Source of the DNA: Nocardioides sp. YIM 152315
Lineage (GTDB): Bacteria > Actinomycetota > Actinomycetes > Propionibacteriales > Nocardioidaceae
Length of the DNA stretch: 64,000 nucleotides
Direction: 5' to 3'
Assembly: GCF_029210375.1 (NCBI RefSeq)
Contig: NZ_JARGER010000037.1
Coordinates: 479,342 to 543,341, forward strand
Positions 1 through 7,786 of this stretch are shown here, one piece after another (position 1 is the first letter of the stretch; each line of letters starts with the position of its first letter). The position numbers were made by a program, and so were the translations under genes. The notes below the pieces were generated by a model. The model was given only the letters and a program-made list of their open reading frames with translations. It did no database searches and had not been told where the DNA came from.

Positions 1-550
1 CCTCGGAGGCCGGCAGCACCCGGTTGACCAGTCCGGCGTCCCGGGCCCAGGCGGCGGAGAACATCGCGCCGGTGAGGGCGAGCTCGCGGGCGAGCGCGGC
101 CGGGATCCGCTGCGGCAGCAGGGTGCCGCCCGCGCCGGGCACCAGGCCGCGCGCGACCTCGGGGAGGGCGAACCGGGCGTGGTCGGCCGCCACGACGAGG
201 TCGCACGCGAGCGCGAGCTCGAGTCCGCCGGCGACGGCGGCGCCGTTGACCGCGGCGACGATCGGCTTGGGACCACCGTCGCGGAGCAGCTGGAGATAGC
301 GGCTGCGCCCGGGGCGCGGCGGCGCGCTCGTCGGGCCCGTCGGGCCGACGCCGGTGAGGTCCATGCCCGCGCAGAAGGCCCGGTCGCCCGCACCGGTCAG
401 CACGACTGCCCGAATCGCGGCGTCGGCGGCGGTGGCGTCGATGGCCGCGACGAGCGCGTCGACGGTCGCGGGGTCGAGGGCGTTGCGGCGCTCCGGGCGG
501 TCCAGGGTCAGCACCGCGACGGCGCCGTGCAGCTCGGTGCGGACCGTCAC
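1..550 (-). CDS. Enoyl-CoA hydratase/isomerase family protein (partial, C-terminus off the left edge)
   Basis: Crotonase-fold protein expected to hydrate or isomerise an enoyl-CoA in beta-oxidation of the compound activated by the upstream ligase. About 183 residues are visible. The oxyanion-hole segment DRAFCAGMDL and the second signature NGAAVAGGLELALACDL are present, and glutamates sit at both usual catalytic positions (LPEVARG and ARELALTG). The GTG start at 550 overlaps the stop of the preceding VOC gene in a GTGA arrangement, so the two are translationally coupled. It is the third gene of a ligase-VOC-hydratase operon. The substrate is unknown. Confidence 0.9.
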   Translation of the reverse strand, partial: MTVRTELHGAVAVLTLDRPERRNALDPATVDALVAAIDATAADAAIRAVVLTGAGDRAFCAGMDLTGVGPTGPTSAPPRPGRSRYLQLLRDGGPKPIVAAVNGAAVAGGLELALACDLVVAADHARFALPEVARGLVPGAGGTLLPQRIPAALARELALTGAMFSAAWARDAGLVNRVLPASE

Positions 551-948
551 GGGAGGCGCTCCATCAGCTCGATGCAGGTGCCGTCGGGGTCGGCGAGGGT
601 GCAGACCAGCGTCGGGCCGATGGTGGTCGGCGGCATGACCGTCGTGGCGCCGGCACGGGTGCAGGCGGCGTGGCGTGCGGCGAGGTCGGTGACCTCGAGC
701 CCGACGTACCGGATCCCGCTCGCACCGCCGCGGACGCCGCCCGGCACGACCTGGTGCGGGGGCGGGTCGGTGAGCCGGACCAGCCGGAGCCGGCTGCGGC
801 CGGCCTCCAGGGCGACGAGCTCGCCGACTCCGGGGACGTCCATGCGCGCGGCGACGGGGAGTTCGAGCGCGTCGCGGTAGATCGCGAGCGCGTGGTCGAG
901 GTCGGAGACCACGATGCCGACGTCCAGGACCCCGCGCACCAGCGTCAT
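547..948 (-). CDS. VOC (glyoxalase/bleomycin-resistance fold) family protein
   Basis: A 133-residue single-module VOC protein, beginning MTLVRGVLDVGIVVSDLDHA and ending with the typical strand TLADPDGTCIELMERLP. The terminal glutamate (CIELME) and the N-terminal part of the fold match metal-binding VOC enzymes such as methylmalonyl-CoA epimerase or lyase-type proteins, but the residues do not decide the reaction. The ATG overlaps the stop of the acyl-CoA ligase (ATGA) and its own stop overlaps the hydratase start. This context suggests a role on a CoA ester or an aromatic intermediate; that is inference. Confidence 0.85.
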   Translation of the reverse strand: MTLVRGVLDVGIVVSDLDHALAIYRDALELPVAARMDVPGVGELVALEAGRSRLRLVRLTDPPPHQVVPGGVRGGASGIRYVGLEVTDLAARHAACTRAGATTVMPPTTIGPTLVCTLADPDGTCIELMERLP

Positions 949-2438
949 CGGGCACCGTCCGGGGCGGGCATCCGGGCGTCGCGGATCGCCGACCGGCGTA
1001 CCTTGCCGGCGTCGTCGCGCAAGGACTCGGTGACGAGCTCGATGGTCCGGGGCGCCTTCGGCCCGGCGATGAGGGTGCGCACGTGGTCGCGCAGCTCCTC
1101 GGGATCGACGGCACCCGGTGTCTCGACCTGCACGACGGCGTGCACGCGCTGGCCGAGGTCGTCGTCGGGGAGGCCGACCACGACGGCACCGACGACGGCC
1201 GGGTGCGCCTCGAGCGCGCTCTCGACCTCGGCGGGGTAGACGTTGACGCCGCCGGACACGATCAGGTCGGTGCGACGGTCGGCGAGGTGGACGTACCCGT
1301 CGGCGTCGACGTGGGCGAGGTCGCCGTACCCGCGCCAGGCCGCGTCGGACGCCTCGGCGCCCACGTAGCGGTGGCCGGCCGTCTCCCGGCGGCGGAAGAC
1401 GAGCTCGCCGACCTCGCCGGCGGCCGCCGGGCCGCCGTCGGGGCGGACGACGCGGACCCCGTCGTGGGCGTGGCCGACCGCGCCGGGGTGGGCCAGGCTC
1501 TCCCGCCCCGTGATGCTCAGGCCGCCCTGCTCCTCGGTGCCGCCGTACATCTCGAGGACCCGGTCCGGCCCGAGCCACTCCAGCCAGGCTCGCTTGAGCC
1601 AGCCCGCCCAGGGCGCCCCGGTACTCACCAGCAGGCGCAGCGAGTCGAGCCGGGCGGCTTCGCGTACCGGTGCCGGCAGTCGCCAGATCCGGTGGGTCAT
1701 CGTCGGCACGAGATAGGCCCAGGTGACGCCGTGCCGCTCGACGAGCTCGAGCGTGCCGGCCGCGTCGAAGCTTGGCTGGGTGATCACCGTGTTGCCGAGG
1801 AACAGCCCGGCGGTGGTGAAGATGAACGGCCCCTGGTGGTAGAGCGGGCCGGGGGCGAGCACGACGTCGCCCGGCCGGATCGTGTACTGCTCCTGCTCGG
1901 GGTCGGTGCGCGCCGGGCGACCGGCGACGATCAGCTTCGGTCGACCCGTGCTCCCGCCGGAGCCGATGACCTTCCACGGCTGCTCGCCGGTGCGCGCGGG
2001 CAGCGGGGTCGCGCCGGTCGGCCCGGTCCGCGCGCGGGCGGCGAGCTCGTCCGCGGTGACCGCGGTCCGGTCGGTCGCCGGGAGCCCGACGACCACGGAC
2101 GGGCTCGCCAGCGCGATCAGCGCGTCGCGCTCGGGTGCCGGCAGCGCGCTGGAGAGCGGCAGGGGTACGGCGCCCGCCTTCCAGGTCGCGAACGTCGCGA
2201 CGAAGAAGTCGACGCCGTTCGGTAGGCCGATCACCACCGTGCTCCCGGGCGCAGCGCCGCGCTCGACCAGCAGCTCGGCGACGGCCGTCGAACGGCGGTC
2301 GAGCTCGGCGTAGTCGACGCCGTCCTCGCCGCAGACGACGGCCGTCCGGTGGGGGTGCCGGTCGGCGTGGTGGCCGAGGACCGCGCCGAGGGGGACGTGG
2401 CCGGCGGTCGGTGGGGCGACCTGGGGCGCCGCGCTCAT
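945..2438 (-). CDS. AMP-dependent acyl-CoA synthetase (ANL superfamily ligase)
   Basis: Activates a carboxylic acid as acyl-AMP and then acyl-CoA. The 497 residues carry the P-loop GSGGSTGRPK (residues 159-168), the A5 motif MYGGTEEQGG, the hinge region GDLAHVDADGYVHLADRRTD and a C-terminal lysine motif GKVRRS, all in family order. The length is usual for fatty or aromatic acid ligases. The start is preceded by a GGAGGG ribosome site. It leads the operon with the VOC and hydratase genes. A copy of the 15-bp palindrome lies at 2511-2525, with a GACGAT -10-like box on the minus strand at 2476-2481. Substrate not recognisable. Confidence 0.93.
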   Translation of the reverse strand: MSAAPQVAPPTAGHVPLGAVLGHHADRHPHRTAVVCGEDGVDYAELDRRSTAVAELLVERGAAPGSTVVIGLPNGVDFFVATFATWKAGAVPLPLSSALPAPERDALIALASPSVVVGLPATDRTAVTADELAARARTGPTGATPLPARTGEQPWKVIGSGGSTGRPKLIVAGRPARTDPEQEQYTIRPGDVVLAPGPLYHQGPFIFTTAGLFLGNTVITQPSFDAAGTLELVERHGVTWAYLVPTMTHRIWRLPAPVREAARLDSLRLLVSTGAPWAGWLKRAWLEWLGPDRVLEMYGGTEEQGGLSITGRESLAHPGAVGHAHDGVRVVRPDGGPAAAGEVGELVFRRRETAGHRYVGAEASDAAWRGYGDLAHVDADGYVHLADRRTDLIVSGGVNVYPAEVESALEAHPAVVGAVVVGLPDDDLGQRVHAVVQVETPGAVDPEELRDHVRTLIAGPKAPRTIELVTESLRDDAGKVRRSAIRDARMPAPDGAR

Positions 2439-2510
2439 GGGTGCTCACCCTCCGGGTCGGTGACGGGTCGCGGCGATCGTCGCGAACCCGAGCGCGCGCG
2501 GTCGCGTCGG

Positions 2511-2525
2511 TTCCGCCCGGTGGGA
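2511..2525. promoter_or_regulatory. Operator copy 1 of the 15-bp palindrome (ligase operon)
   Basis: TCCCACCGGGCGGAA on the minus strand. Its centre (2518) is 39.5 bp from a minus-strand -10-like GACGAT at 2476-2481 in front of the ligase gene. It abuts the 31-bp palindrome at 2526-2556. Confidence 0.6.
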
Positions 2526-2556
2526 CCGACCCGCCCGAAAGTTTCGGGCGGGTCGG
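2526..2556. terminator. 31-bp palindrome after the IclR gene (hairpin, copy 1)
   Basis: Perfect 15-bp arms, CCGACCCGCCCGAAA and its complement, flank a single G. It starts 4 bp beyond the stop of the IclR gene at 2560. The same 31 bp recur after the IclR gene ending at 6665. It may be a terminator or a protein-binding site. Confidence 0.75.
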
Positions 2557-2559
2557 CGA

Positions 2560-3342
2560 TCAGACGGGCGCGGCGTGCCGGGACGAGCGGGGGACGAAGC
2601 CGAGGGTGCGCGAGACCGTGCGGGCGGCGACGACCACCAGCGGGGCGAGGTCGCGGGCCGGGGCGCCGTCGCGCGAGGCGAGCGAGATGCTCCCGACGAG
2701 ACCGCGGGACCCGTGGACCGGTGCGGCGACCGCGGTGATCCCCATGCCGCACTGCTCGGCGGCGTCGATGGCGAGCCCGCGCCGGGTGCGGATCTGGTCG
2801 AGCTCCCGGTGGAGCTCGGCGAGCTGGGCGGTGCTGCGCTCCCTCCCGGCCTCGATCGTCAGCAGGGTGTCGACGTCCTCGGGCGGCAGCTCGGCCAGCA
2901 GGCACTTGCCGCTCACGGTCCGGTCCGGCGACAGCCGGGCGCCGACCCGGCTCGGCATGCTGGAGGACGCGGCGCCGCCGATCTTGTCGAGGTACCGGAC
3001 GACCGGGCCTTCGAGGACCGAGAGGTGGGCGACCGCCCGGGTGCGCAGGTGCAGCTCGTTGAGCACCGGCGCCGCGGCGCAGCGCAGCTCCTCGGAGTCG
3101 GGGGCGCGCAGCGCGCGCGCCCGCACTCCGGTCCGGTAGCCCCGGTCGGTGTGCTCGAGCCAGTGCAGCTCGACGAGCTGGCTGAGCATCCGGAACGTCG
3201 TGGACCGCGGCAGGCCGGTCGCGAGGCTGACGTCGTCGAGCAGCAGCCGGCCCTCGTGGGTGAAGAAGACGTCCAGGATCTGGGTCATCCGGTCGAAGAC
3301 GCCCGGGCGGGGCCCCGGTCGCGCGGCCGCGTCGATGCTCAT
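2560..3342 (-). CDS. IclR-family transcriptional regulator
   Basis: A 260-residue IclR protein with an N-terminal winged helix-turn-helix (about residues 15-80, including the recognition segment TGLPRSTTFRMLSQL) and a C-terminal GAF-like effector domain (YLDKIGG, SGKCLL, ITAVAAPVHGSRG). Proteins of this family repress or activate catabolic operons in response to a small aromatic or aliphatic ligand. The ATG follows a GGGAGG site at 3348-3353, which itself lies within an inverted repeat that may be an autoregulatory operator. A 31-bp palindrome starts 4 bp beyond the stop. Likely targets are the adjacent ligase and SDR operons, by inference. Confidence 0.93.
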   Translation of the reverse strand: MSIDAAARPGPRPGVFDRMTQILDVFFTHEGRLLLDDVSLATGLPRSTTFRMLSQLVELHWLEHTDRGYRTGVRARALRAPDSEELRCAAAPVLNELHLRTRAVAHLSVLEGPVVRYLDKIGGAASSSMPSRVGARLSPDRTVSGKCLLAELPPEDVDTLLTIEAGRERSTAQLAELHRELDQIRTRRGLAIDAAEQCGMGITAVAAPVHGSRGLVGSISLASRDGAPARDLAPLVVVAARTVSRTLGFVPRSSRHAAPV

Positions 3343-3374
3343 CGAAACCTCCCAAGCGCTTGCTCAAGTTTCGA
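3342..3374. promoter_or_regulatory. Inverted repeat overlapping the IclR ribosome site
   Basis: CGAAAC (3343-3348) and GTTTCG (3368-3373) are inverted, with CAAGCGCTTG (3353-3362) at the same centre. The IclR GGGAGG site is between them. A candidate autoregulatory operator. Confidence 0.5.
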
Positions 3375-3430
3375 CACCGTAGCAGGACCCGCGCGGTCGC
3401 GGCGCCGCTCGGGACGTCCCGGGCGGCCGG

Positions 3431-4246
3431 TCAGGGGTGATCGGGCATGTTCGTCCAGCCCTTGCCGTCCTCACGCGCGTACCACCCCGACGCCGCGAGC
3501 GTCCCGCCGTCGACGGGGACGGTGTGACCGGTCACGAAGCGCGCGTCGTCGGAGGCGAGGAAGGCCACGACGTCGGCGTAGTCCTCCACCCGGCCGAAGC
3601 GGCCCAGCGGCACCCAGAGCGGCACCTGGCCCGCGTCCCGACCGCGCAGCATCGCCGCCGCCGGGGTCTGCTCGGTGTCCGCGAGGTCGGGTGCGATGGC
3701 GTTGACGCGGACGCCGTACCTGCCCACCTCGATCGCCAGGCTGCGGGTGAACGCCGAGACCGCGGCGTTGTAGCCGGAGTACGTCGCATGGCCCGGGATG
3801 CCGCGGAACGCCTCCACGGTCGAGCTGTTGACGATCGCGCCCCCGCCCTGCTCGACCATCCGCGGGAGGAGCGCGTGCGTCACGGCCAGCACGTGTCCGA
3901 AGTTGAGGTCGTGCAGCCGTTGCCACTGGGCGGGCGTGCTGTGCAGGAAGGTCTTCGACGCCGGCCGGAAGTCGCCGACGTTGTTGACCAGCACGTCGAC
4001 GCGTCCGAGCCCGGCGACGACGGCGGCGATCCGGTCCACGGTGTCCTGGTCTGTGACGTCGCCGACCAGCGCGGTGGCGGTCCCGCCCGCGGTGCGCACC
4101 TCGTCGGCGGTCTCCTGGGCGGCCGTCTCGTCGACGTCGACCAGCACGACGTGGTCGCCGTCGCGCGCGAGTCTCCGGGTGATCGCGCCCCCGATGCCGA
4201 GGGCCCCGCCGGTGACGACGCTGATCCTCGCCTGGTCCTCAGCCAT
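3431..4246 (-). CDS. SDR-family oxidoreductase with Lys-to-Asn change in the catalytic motif
   Basis: A 271-residue classical-type SDR. It has a glycine-rich cofactor motif TGGALGIGG near residue 12, the NNVG motif and the strand IVNSSTVEA with the active-site serine. The usual YxxxK reads Y-S-G-Y-N: asparagine (AAC) replaces the catalytic lysine. The C-terminal VDGG segment is normal. It is the third gene of an LLM/NTF2/SDR operon, and its ATG overlaps the preceding stop by 8 nt. It may be a dehydrogenase with altered chemistry, or a non-catalytic or dehydratase-like member. The sequence around the change is otherwise intact, so a pseudogene is unlikely. Confidence 0.88.
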   Translation of the reverse strand: MAEDQARISVVTGGALGIGGAITRRLARDGDHVVLVDVDETAAQETADEVRTAGGTATALVGDVTDQDTVDRIAAVVAGLGRVDVLVNNVGDFRPASKTFLHSTPAQWQRLHDLNFGHVLAVTHALLPRMVEQGGGAIVNSSTVEAFRGIPGHATYSGYNAAVSAFTRSLAIEVGRYGVRVNAIAPDLADTEQTPAAAMLRGRDAGQVPLWVPLGRFGRVEDYADVVAFLASDDARFVTGHTVPVDGGTLAASGWYAREDGKGWTNMPDHP

Positions 4247-4730
4247 CTGCTGCTCCTTCCGGCGGCTCGTGGCCGCGAGCCTGTCGCACCGGGACGGTCT
4301 CGAGGGCGAGCACGGTCACGGCCCGCCTCGCGATCCGCCAGCCGCGCTCGGTGCGGACGTAGCGGTCGTCGTAGCGCACCCGCCACCGGATGTCGGTGAG
4401 ACCGTCGGCACGCTCGAGATAGTGGTGGGCGACCCCGGTGACCCGGCCCGTGGCGGTGTCCGCGGCGACCGCGTCGACGACCACGCCCGTCACCTCGTGC
4501 ACCGTGCGGCGGAAGGGAGCGAGCGCGGCGAGCGCCGCGCGTACGCCGTCGCGCCCGTGGTGCTCGGTGACCGGGTCCAGGTGCCGGGGTGGGTCGGGCG
4601 CGACGAGCACCGCGTCCGGGGTGAAGAGGTCGGCCACGGCGTCGGGGTCGAGGTCGTCCACGCCGGCGGCGTACCGGTGCGCCAGCTCGGTCACCGCGAG
4701 TCGGTCGGCGGGGTCGAGACCGGCGGTCAC
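4239..4730 (-). CDS. NTF2/SnoaL-like protein
   Basis: A 163-residue protein of the nuclear transport factor 2 fold (residues about 8-140: VTELAHRYAAGVDDLDPDAVADLFTPDAV, then RWRVRYDDRYVRTERGWRIARR). Members include scytalone-dehydratase-like and ring-dioxygenase beta-like proteins, many of unknown activity. I chose GTG at 4730 because it overlaps the stop of the upstream LLM gene (GTGA) and leaves a normal fold start; an in-frame ATG at 4760 would add ten unlikely residues. It sits between LLM oxidoreductase and SDR genes and probably acts on the same intermediate. Confidence 0.82.
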   Translation of the reverse strand: MTAGLDPADRLAVTELAHRYAAGVDDLDPDAVADLFTPDAVLVAPDPPRHLDPVTEHHGRDGVRAALAALAPFRRTVHEVTGVVVDAVAADTATGRVTGVAHHYLERADGLTDIRWRVRYDDRYVRTERGWRIARRAVTVLALETVPVRQARGHEPPEGAADG

Positions 4731-5611
4731 GCCGGGGTCAGCCCCAGACGCTCGGCGCACGCGGACAGCTCGTCCTTCGCCTGGTCGAGGTCGGCGTGCG
4801 GCGAGGCGGCGAGCACGACGCGGGTGGCGCCCTGCGCGGCCAGCCGCTCGGCCCGTCCCGCGTCGATGCGCGGGACGAGGTGGCCGAGCGAGAGCTCGAG
4901 GTCGTCGGGGTCGCGCCCGGCGCGGTCGGCCTCCTCGCGCATCAGCCGGACCAGCGCCGCGAGGTCGTCACCGGCCACGCCGAGCGGCTGCAAGCCGTCG
5001 CCGTACCGTCCGGCCCGCCGCGCGGCGGCCCGGCTGTGCCCGCCGATGTGGATCGGGACGCCGTCCGCCTGCGTGGGACGGGGTCGGCACACCGCCCGGT
5101 CGAAGTCGAAGAACTCGCCGTGGTGGTCGACGCCCTCCGGGCCGCCGGTCCACAGGGTGCGCAGCACCTCGAGCTGCTCGTCGGCCCGGCGTCCGCGGGA
5201 GTCGAAGTCGGTGCCGCAGGCCTCGATCTCCTCCCGCATCCAGCCCATGCCGACGCACAGCCGGAGTCGACCTCCCGAGAGCGCGTCGAGGGTGGCCGCC
5301 CGCTTGGCGAGCACGACCGGGTGGTGGTTCGGGAGCACGAGGACGCCGGTGGCGAGCCCGAGCGTGGAGGTGCGAGCGGCGAGGAACGCCAGCAGGTCGA
5401 GCGGGTCGGGCACGTCGACGTCGTCGGCGAGCTCCATCTTCCCGGACGGGTCGTAGGGGTAGGTGCTGTCGTAGCGGCGCACCACGACGGCGTGCTCGAC
5501 GACCACGACGGACTCGAACCCGCAGGCCTCCACGTGCTCGACCCAGGCCGACATCCAGGCGGGGTCGGCGGTCGTGCCGGCGGCGGTCGGGGCGATGACG
5601 GCGTACTTCAC
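4727..5611 (-). CDS. LLM-class F420-dependent oxidoreductase
   Basis: A 294-residue luciferase-like (TIM barrel) protein starting VKYAVIAPTAAG. Family marks include the segment LSGGRLRLCVGMGWMREE and [20 protein letters not shown], typical of actinobacterial F420-dependent LLM enzymes that reduce or oxidise organic substrates. F420 rather than FMN is inferred from family resemblance. The GTG start at 5611 lies 7 nt after a TACGGT -10 hexamer (minus strand, 5619-5624), implying a leaderless mRNA. A 15-bp operator copy is centred 39.5 bp from that -10. It is the first gene of a three-gene operon. Confidence 0.88.
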   Translation of the reverse strand: MKYAVIAPTAAGTTADPAWMSAWVEHVEACGFESVVVVEHAVVVRRYDSTYPYDPSGKMELADDVDVPDPLDLLAFLAARTSTLGLATGVLVLPNHHPVVLAKRAATLDALSGGRLRLCVGMGWMREEIEACGTDFDSRGRRADEQLEVLRTLWTGGPEGVDHHGEFFDFDRAVCRPRPTQADGVPIHIGGHSRAAARRAGRYGDGLQPLGVAGDDLAALVRLMREEADRAGRDPDDLELSLGHLVPRIDAGRAERLAAQGATRVVLAASPHADLDQAKDELSACAERLGLTPA

Positions 5612-5653
5612 GAGTGCGACCGTAGGACGCGAGGACCCCTCGTGGTCCGCTCC

Positions 5654-5668
5654 TTCCGGTGGCCGGGA
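5654..5668. promoter_or_regulatory. Operator copy 2 (LLM operon, minus strand)
   Basis: TCCCGGCCACCGGAA on the minus strand. The centre (5661) is exactly 39.5 bp from a TACGGT -10 at 5619-5624 that precedes the leaderless LLM gene starting at 5611. Confidence 0.65.
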
Positions 5669-5727
5669 GCGCGGCCCGCGGGACCCGAAGCCGTGGAGCC
5701 CCGGTGTCCCGAACCCATGCCATATGA

Positions 5728-5749
5728 CGAACCTCACTGTTACGGTTCG
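5728..5749. promoter_or_regulatory. Inverted repeat upstream of the IclR gene at 5805
   Basis: CGAACC (5728-5733) and GGTTCG (5744-5749) flank TCACTGTTAC in an AT-richer stretch 56 bp upstream of the ATG. Candidate IclR operator in the divergent promoter region. Confidence 0.5.
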
Positions 5750-5804
5750 AAATACCCAGGGAGTCGCGAGGACCCTGCTCGCGCCGTCACCGAGGAGGCA
5801 GTCG

Positions 5805-6665
5805 ATGGTCGCCACCGAGCCCGAGCGCGTCGTCGAGCCCCGTCCGTCGCCGTCGATGATCGAGCGGATGACGTCGATCATCGACGCCTTCGACGGCATC
5901 CACGACCGGCTGTCGCTCGAGGCCGTGTGCACCCGCACCGGCCTCGCCCGGTCGACCGCGCACCGGATCCTCGACCACTTGATCAAGCTCGCCTGGGTCG
6001 AGCGCGACGAGCTCGGCTACCGTCTCGGCTCCCGCACGCGGAGTCTCGCGACCTGCGACCACGACCACCTCGACCTGCGTGGGGTCTCGGCACCGGTCCT
6101 CCACGAGCTGGCGATGCGCACCGGCATGGTCGTGCACCTCGGGGTGCACGAGGGCGCCGACGTCGCGTACCTCGACAAGGTCGGCGGCCGCTTCGCGTTC
6201 GCGGTGCCCTCCCGGGTCGGTGGCCGGATCCCGGCGCACACGACGGCGCTCGGGAAGGCGTTGCTCGCCTGGCTGCCCGCCGAGGAGGTGGACATCCGGC
6301 TGGCGGGGGCGCTGCGCCGCAACACCCACCGCACCATCGCCGACGGCGCCGTGCTGCACCAGGAGCTGCACCGCATCCGGCAGCGCAACGGCATCGCCTT
6401 CGAGCGCGGGGAGTGCTTCGAGCAGATCGCGTGCGTCGCCAGTGCCGTGCGCACCTCCGAGGGACCGCTGGCGGCGGTCTCGGTGGTCGGCGACCGGCAG
6501 GCGCCGCTCGAGCAGCTCGCGCCGCTGGTGCGGGCGGCGGTCGATCGGGTCGCCGCCGACATCGCGACCGCGCGGCGGGCGTGCCGGGCCGACGACCCGG
6601 TCGACGGCTGGTCGCCCGAGGTGCTCGACCAGCTGCTCGCGAACCACACGGGGGCCTGGTTCTGA
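5805..6665 (+). CDS. IclR-family transcriptional regulator
   Basis: A 286-residue IclR regulator with a winged helix-turn-helix at about residues 18-80 (LEAVCTRTGLARSTAHRILDHLIK) and an effector domain (MVVHLGVHEGADVAYLDKVGG, ALGKALLAWLP). The C-terminal tail VDGWSPEVLDQLLANHTGAWF is longer than usual. ATG at 5805 follows a GAGGAGG ribosome site. Upstream, an inverted repeat CGAACC-N10-GGTTCG (5728-5749) in an unusually AT-rich stretch is a candidate autoregulatory operator. The gene is divergent from the LLM operon, a typical arrangement for a local regulator. It ends just before a 35-bp palindrome. Confidence 0.93.
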   Translation: MVATEPERVVEPRPSPSMIERMTSIIDAFDGIHDRLSLEAVCTRTGLARSTAHRILDHLIKLAWVERDELGYRLGSRTRSLATCDHDHLDLRGVSAPVLHELAMRTGMVVHLGVHEGADVAYLDKVGGRFAFAVPSRVGGRIPAHTTALGKALLAWLPAEEVDIRLAGALRRNTHRTIADGAVLHQELHRIRQRNGIAFERGECFEQIACVASAVRTSEGPLAAVSVVGDRQAPLEQLAPLVRAAVDRVAADIATARRACRADDPVDGWSPEVLDQLLANHTGAWF

Positions 6666-6692
6666 CCCTCCGCCGACCCGCCCGAAACTTCG

Positions 6693-6727
6693 CGCCGACC
6701 CGCCCGAAAGTTTCGGGCGGGTCGGCG
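6693..6727. terminator. 35-bp palindrome after the IclR gene (hairpin, copy 2) with a nearby half copy
   Basis: Contains the same 31-bp palindrome as 2526-2556 with two more paired bases each side. The left arm sequence CCGACCCGCCCGAAA is repeated once more at 6673-6687, directly after the IclR stop. The hairpin precedes operator copy 3. Confidence 0.75.
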
Positions 6728-6739
6728 TCGGGGACGGAC

Positions 6740-6754
6740 TCCCACTGAGTGGGC
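6740..6754. promoter_or_regulatory. Operator copy 3 (LLM gene at 6796)
   Basis: TCCCACTGAGTGGGC, with CCCACT-G-AGTGGG a perfect inverted repeat. Centre 6747 is 38.5 bp from TACGTT (6783-6788). The ATG follows 7 nt after the -10. Confidence 0.65.
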
Positions 6755-6795
6755 CGCGCCGTTCGGCGGGCCGGCCCGTCCCTACGTTGCAGCGC

Positions 6796-7632
6796 ATGAG
6801 GCATGGAATCTCCCTCTTCACCAGCGACCGCGGGATCCGTCCCGCCGTGGCGGCGGCGGCCGCCGAGGAGCGTGGCTTCGACACGTTCTACGTCCCCGAG
6901 CACACCCACATCCCCGTGCGTCGCAGCGCACCCCACCCCGCGACGGGCGGTGAGTCGCTGCCGGACGACCGCTACCTGCGCACGCTCGACCCGTGGGTCG
7001 CGCTGGGGACCGCGGCCGCCGTCACGACGCGCATCCAGCTCGGTACCTCGGTGGCGCTCCCGGTCGAGCACGACCCGATCACGTTGGCCAAGGCGATCGC
7101 GAGCCTCGACCACCTCTCCGGTGGTCGGGTGTGCCTGGGTGCCGGCTTCGGCTGGAACCTCGACGAGCTCGCCGACCACGGCGTACCCCCCGAGCGACGA
7201 CGCACCGTGCTGCGCGAGTACCTCGGCGCGATGCGGGCGCTGTGGGAGCAGGAGGAGGCGTCGTACGACGGCGAGTTCGTGTCGTTCGAGGCCAGCTGGG
7301 CCTGGCCGAAGCCCGTGCAGCCCCGGCTGCCGGTGCTCATCGGCGCCCAGGCCGGGCCGAAGACCTTCGCCTGGATCGCGGCGAACGCCGACGGCTGGCT
7401 GACGACGCCGCTCGACACCGACCTGCCCGCCCAGGTGGACCGGTTGCGCGCGGCCTGGGCCGAGGCCGGCCGGGACGGCGCGCCGGAGGTGCGCGCCCTC
7501 AAGCCGAGCCCGGAGGTTCTCGACGCCTGGGCGGAGAGCGGCATCACGGAGGCGGTGTGGTCCCTCCCGGACACCGACGAATCCGGTGCGCTCGCGCACC
7601 TCGACGACCTCGCCGCCCGCCTCCTGCGCTGA
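6796..7632 (+). CDS. LLM-class F420-dependent oxidoreductase
   Basis: A 278-residue LLM protein (MRHGISLFTSDRGIRP at the start; LSGGRVCLGAGFGWNLDELADHG in the middle). It resembles the TIGR03619-type F420 family, which lacks the full length of bacterial luciferase. The ATG is 7 nt downstream of a TACGTT -10 hexamer (6783-6788) with no ribosome site, so translation is probably leaderless. A near-perfect copy of the 15-bp operator is at 6740-6754. It appears to be a single-gene unit between an IclR gene and the ABC transporter operon. Substrate unknown. Confidence 0.88.
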   Translation: MRHGISLFTSDRGIRPAVAAAAAEERGFDTFYVPEHTHIPVRRSAPHPATGGESLPDDRYLRTLDPWVALGTAAAVTTRIQLGTSVALPVEHDPITLAKAIASLDHLSGGRVCLGAGFGWNLDELADHGVPPERRRTVLREYLGAMRALWEQEEASYDGEFVSFEASWAWPKPVQPRLPVLIGAQAGPKTFAWIAANADGWLTTPLDTDLPAQVDRLRAAWAEAGRDGAPEVRALKPSPEVLDAWAESGITEAVWSLPDTDESGALAHLDDLAARLLR

Positions 7633-7646
7633 CCGGCCCCGAGCAC

Positions 7647-7661
7647 TCCCAGCCACTGGGA
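7647..7661. promoter_or_regulatory. Operator copy 4 (ABC transporter operon at 7787)
   Basis: TCCCAGCCACTGGGA: arms TCCCAG and CTGGGA are perfect. A GACCAT -10-like box at 7691-7696 lies at 39.5 bp. The coding start is a further 90 bp downstream with its own ribosome site. Confidence 0.6.
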
Positions 7662-7786
7662 CATCAGGCCCCTGCGCGGGCTCGGACGCGGACCATCCAA
7701 CTGCCCCGGCGTGACGGGGCGCACCAGCCCGATCGGGCGGGCACGGCCCGGGCCCCCGACCCGGCCTACCGACAAGGAGCCCTGCA

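Noticed and set aside
3410..3421. CGGGACGTCCCG palindrome between the SDR and IclR genes
   Set aside because: Short self-complementary stretches of this size are frequent in such GC-rich DNA and it lacks linkage to a -10 or a terminator tail.
5612..5986. N-terminal extension of the LLM protein starting at 5986
   Set aside because: The extra 125 residues have no LLM similarity and cover the divergent IclR promoter and coding start; the GTG at 5611 matches the family start and a -10 box.
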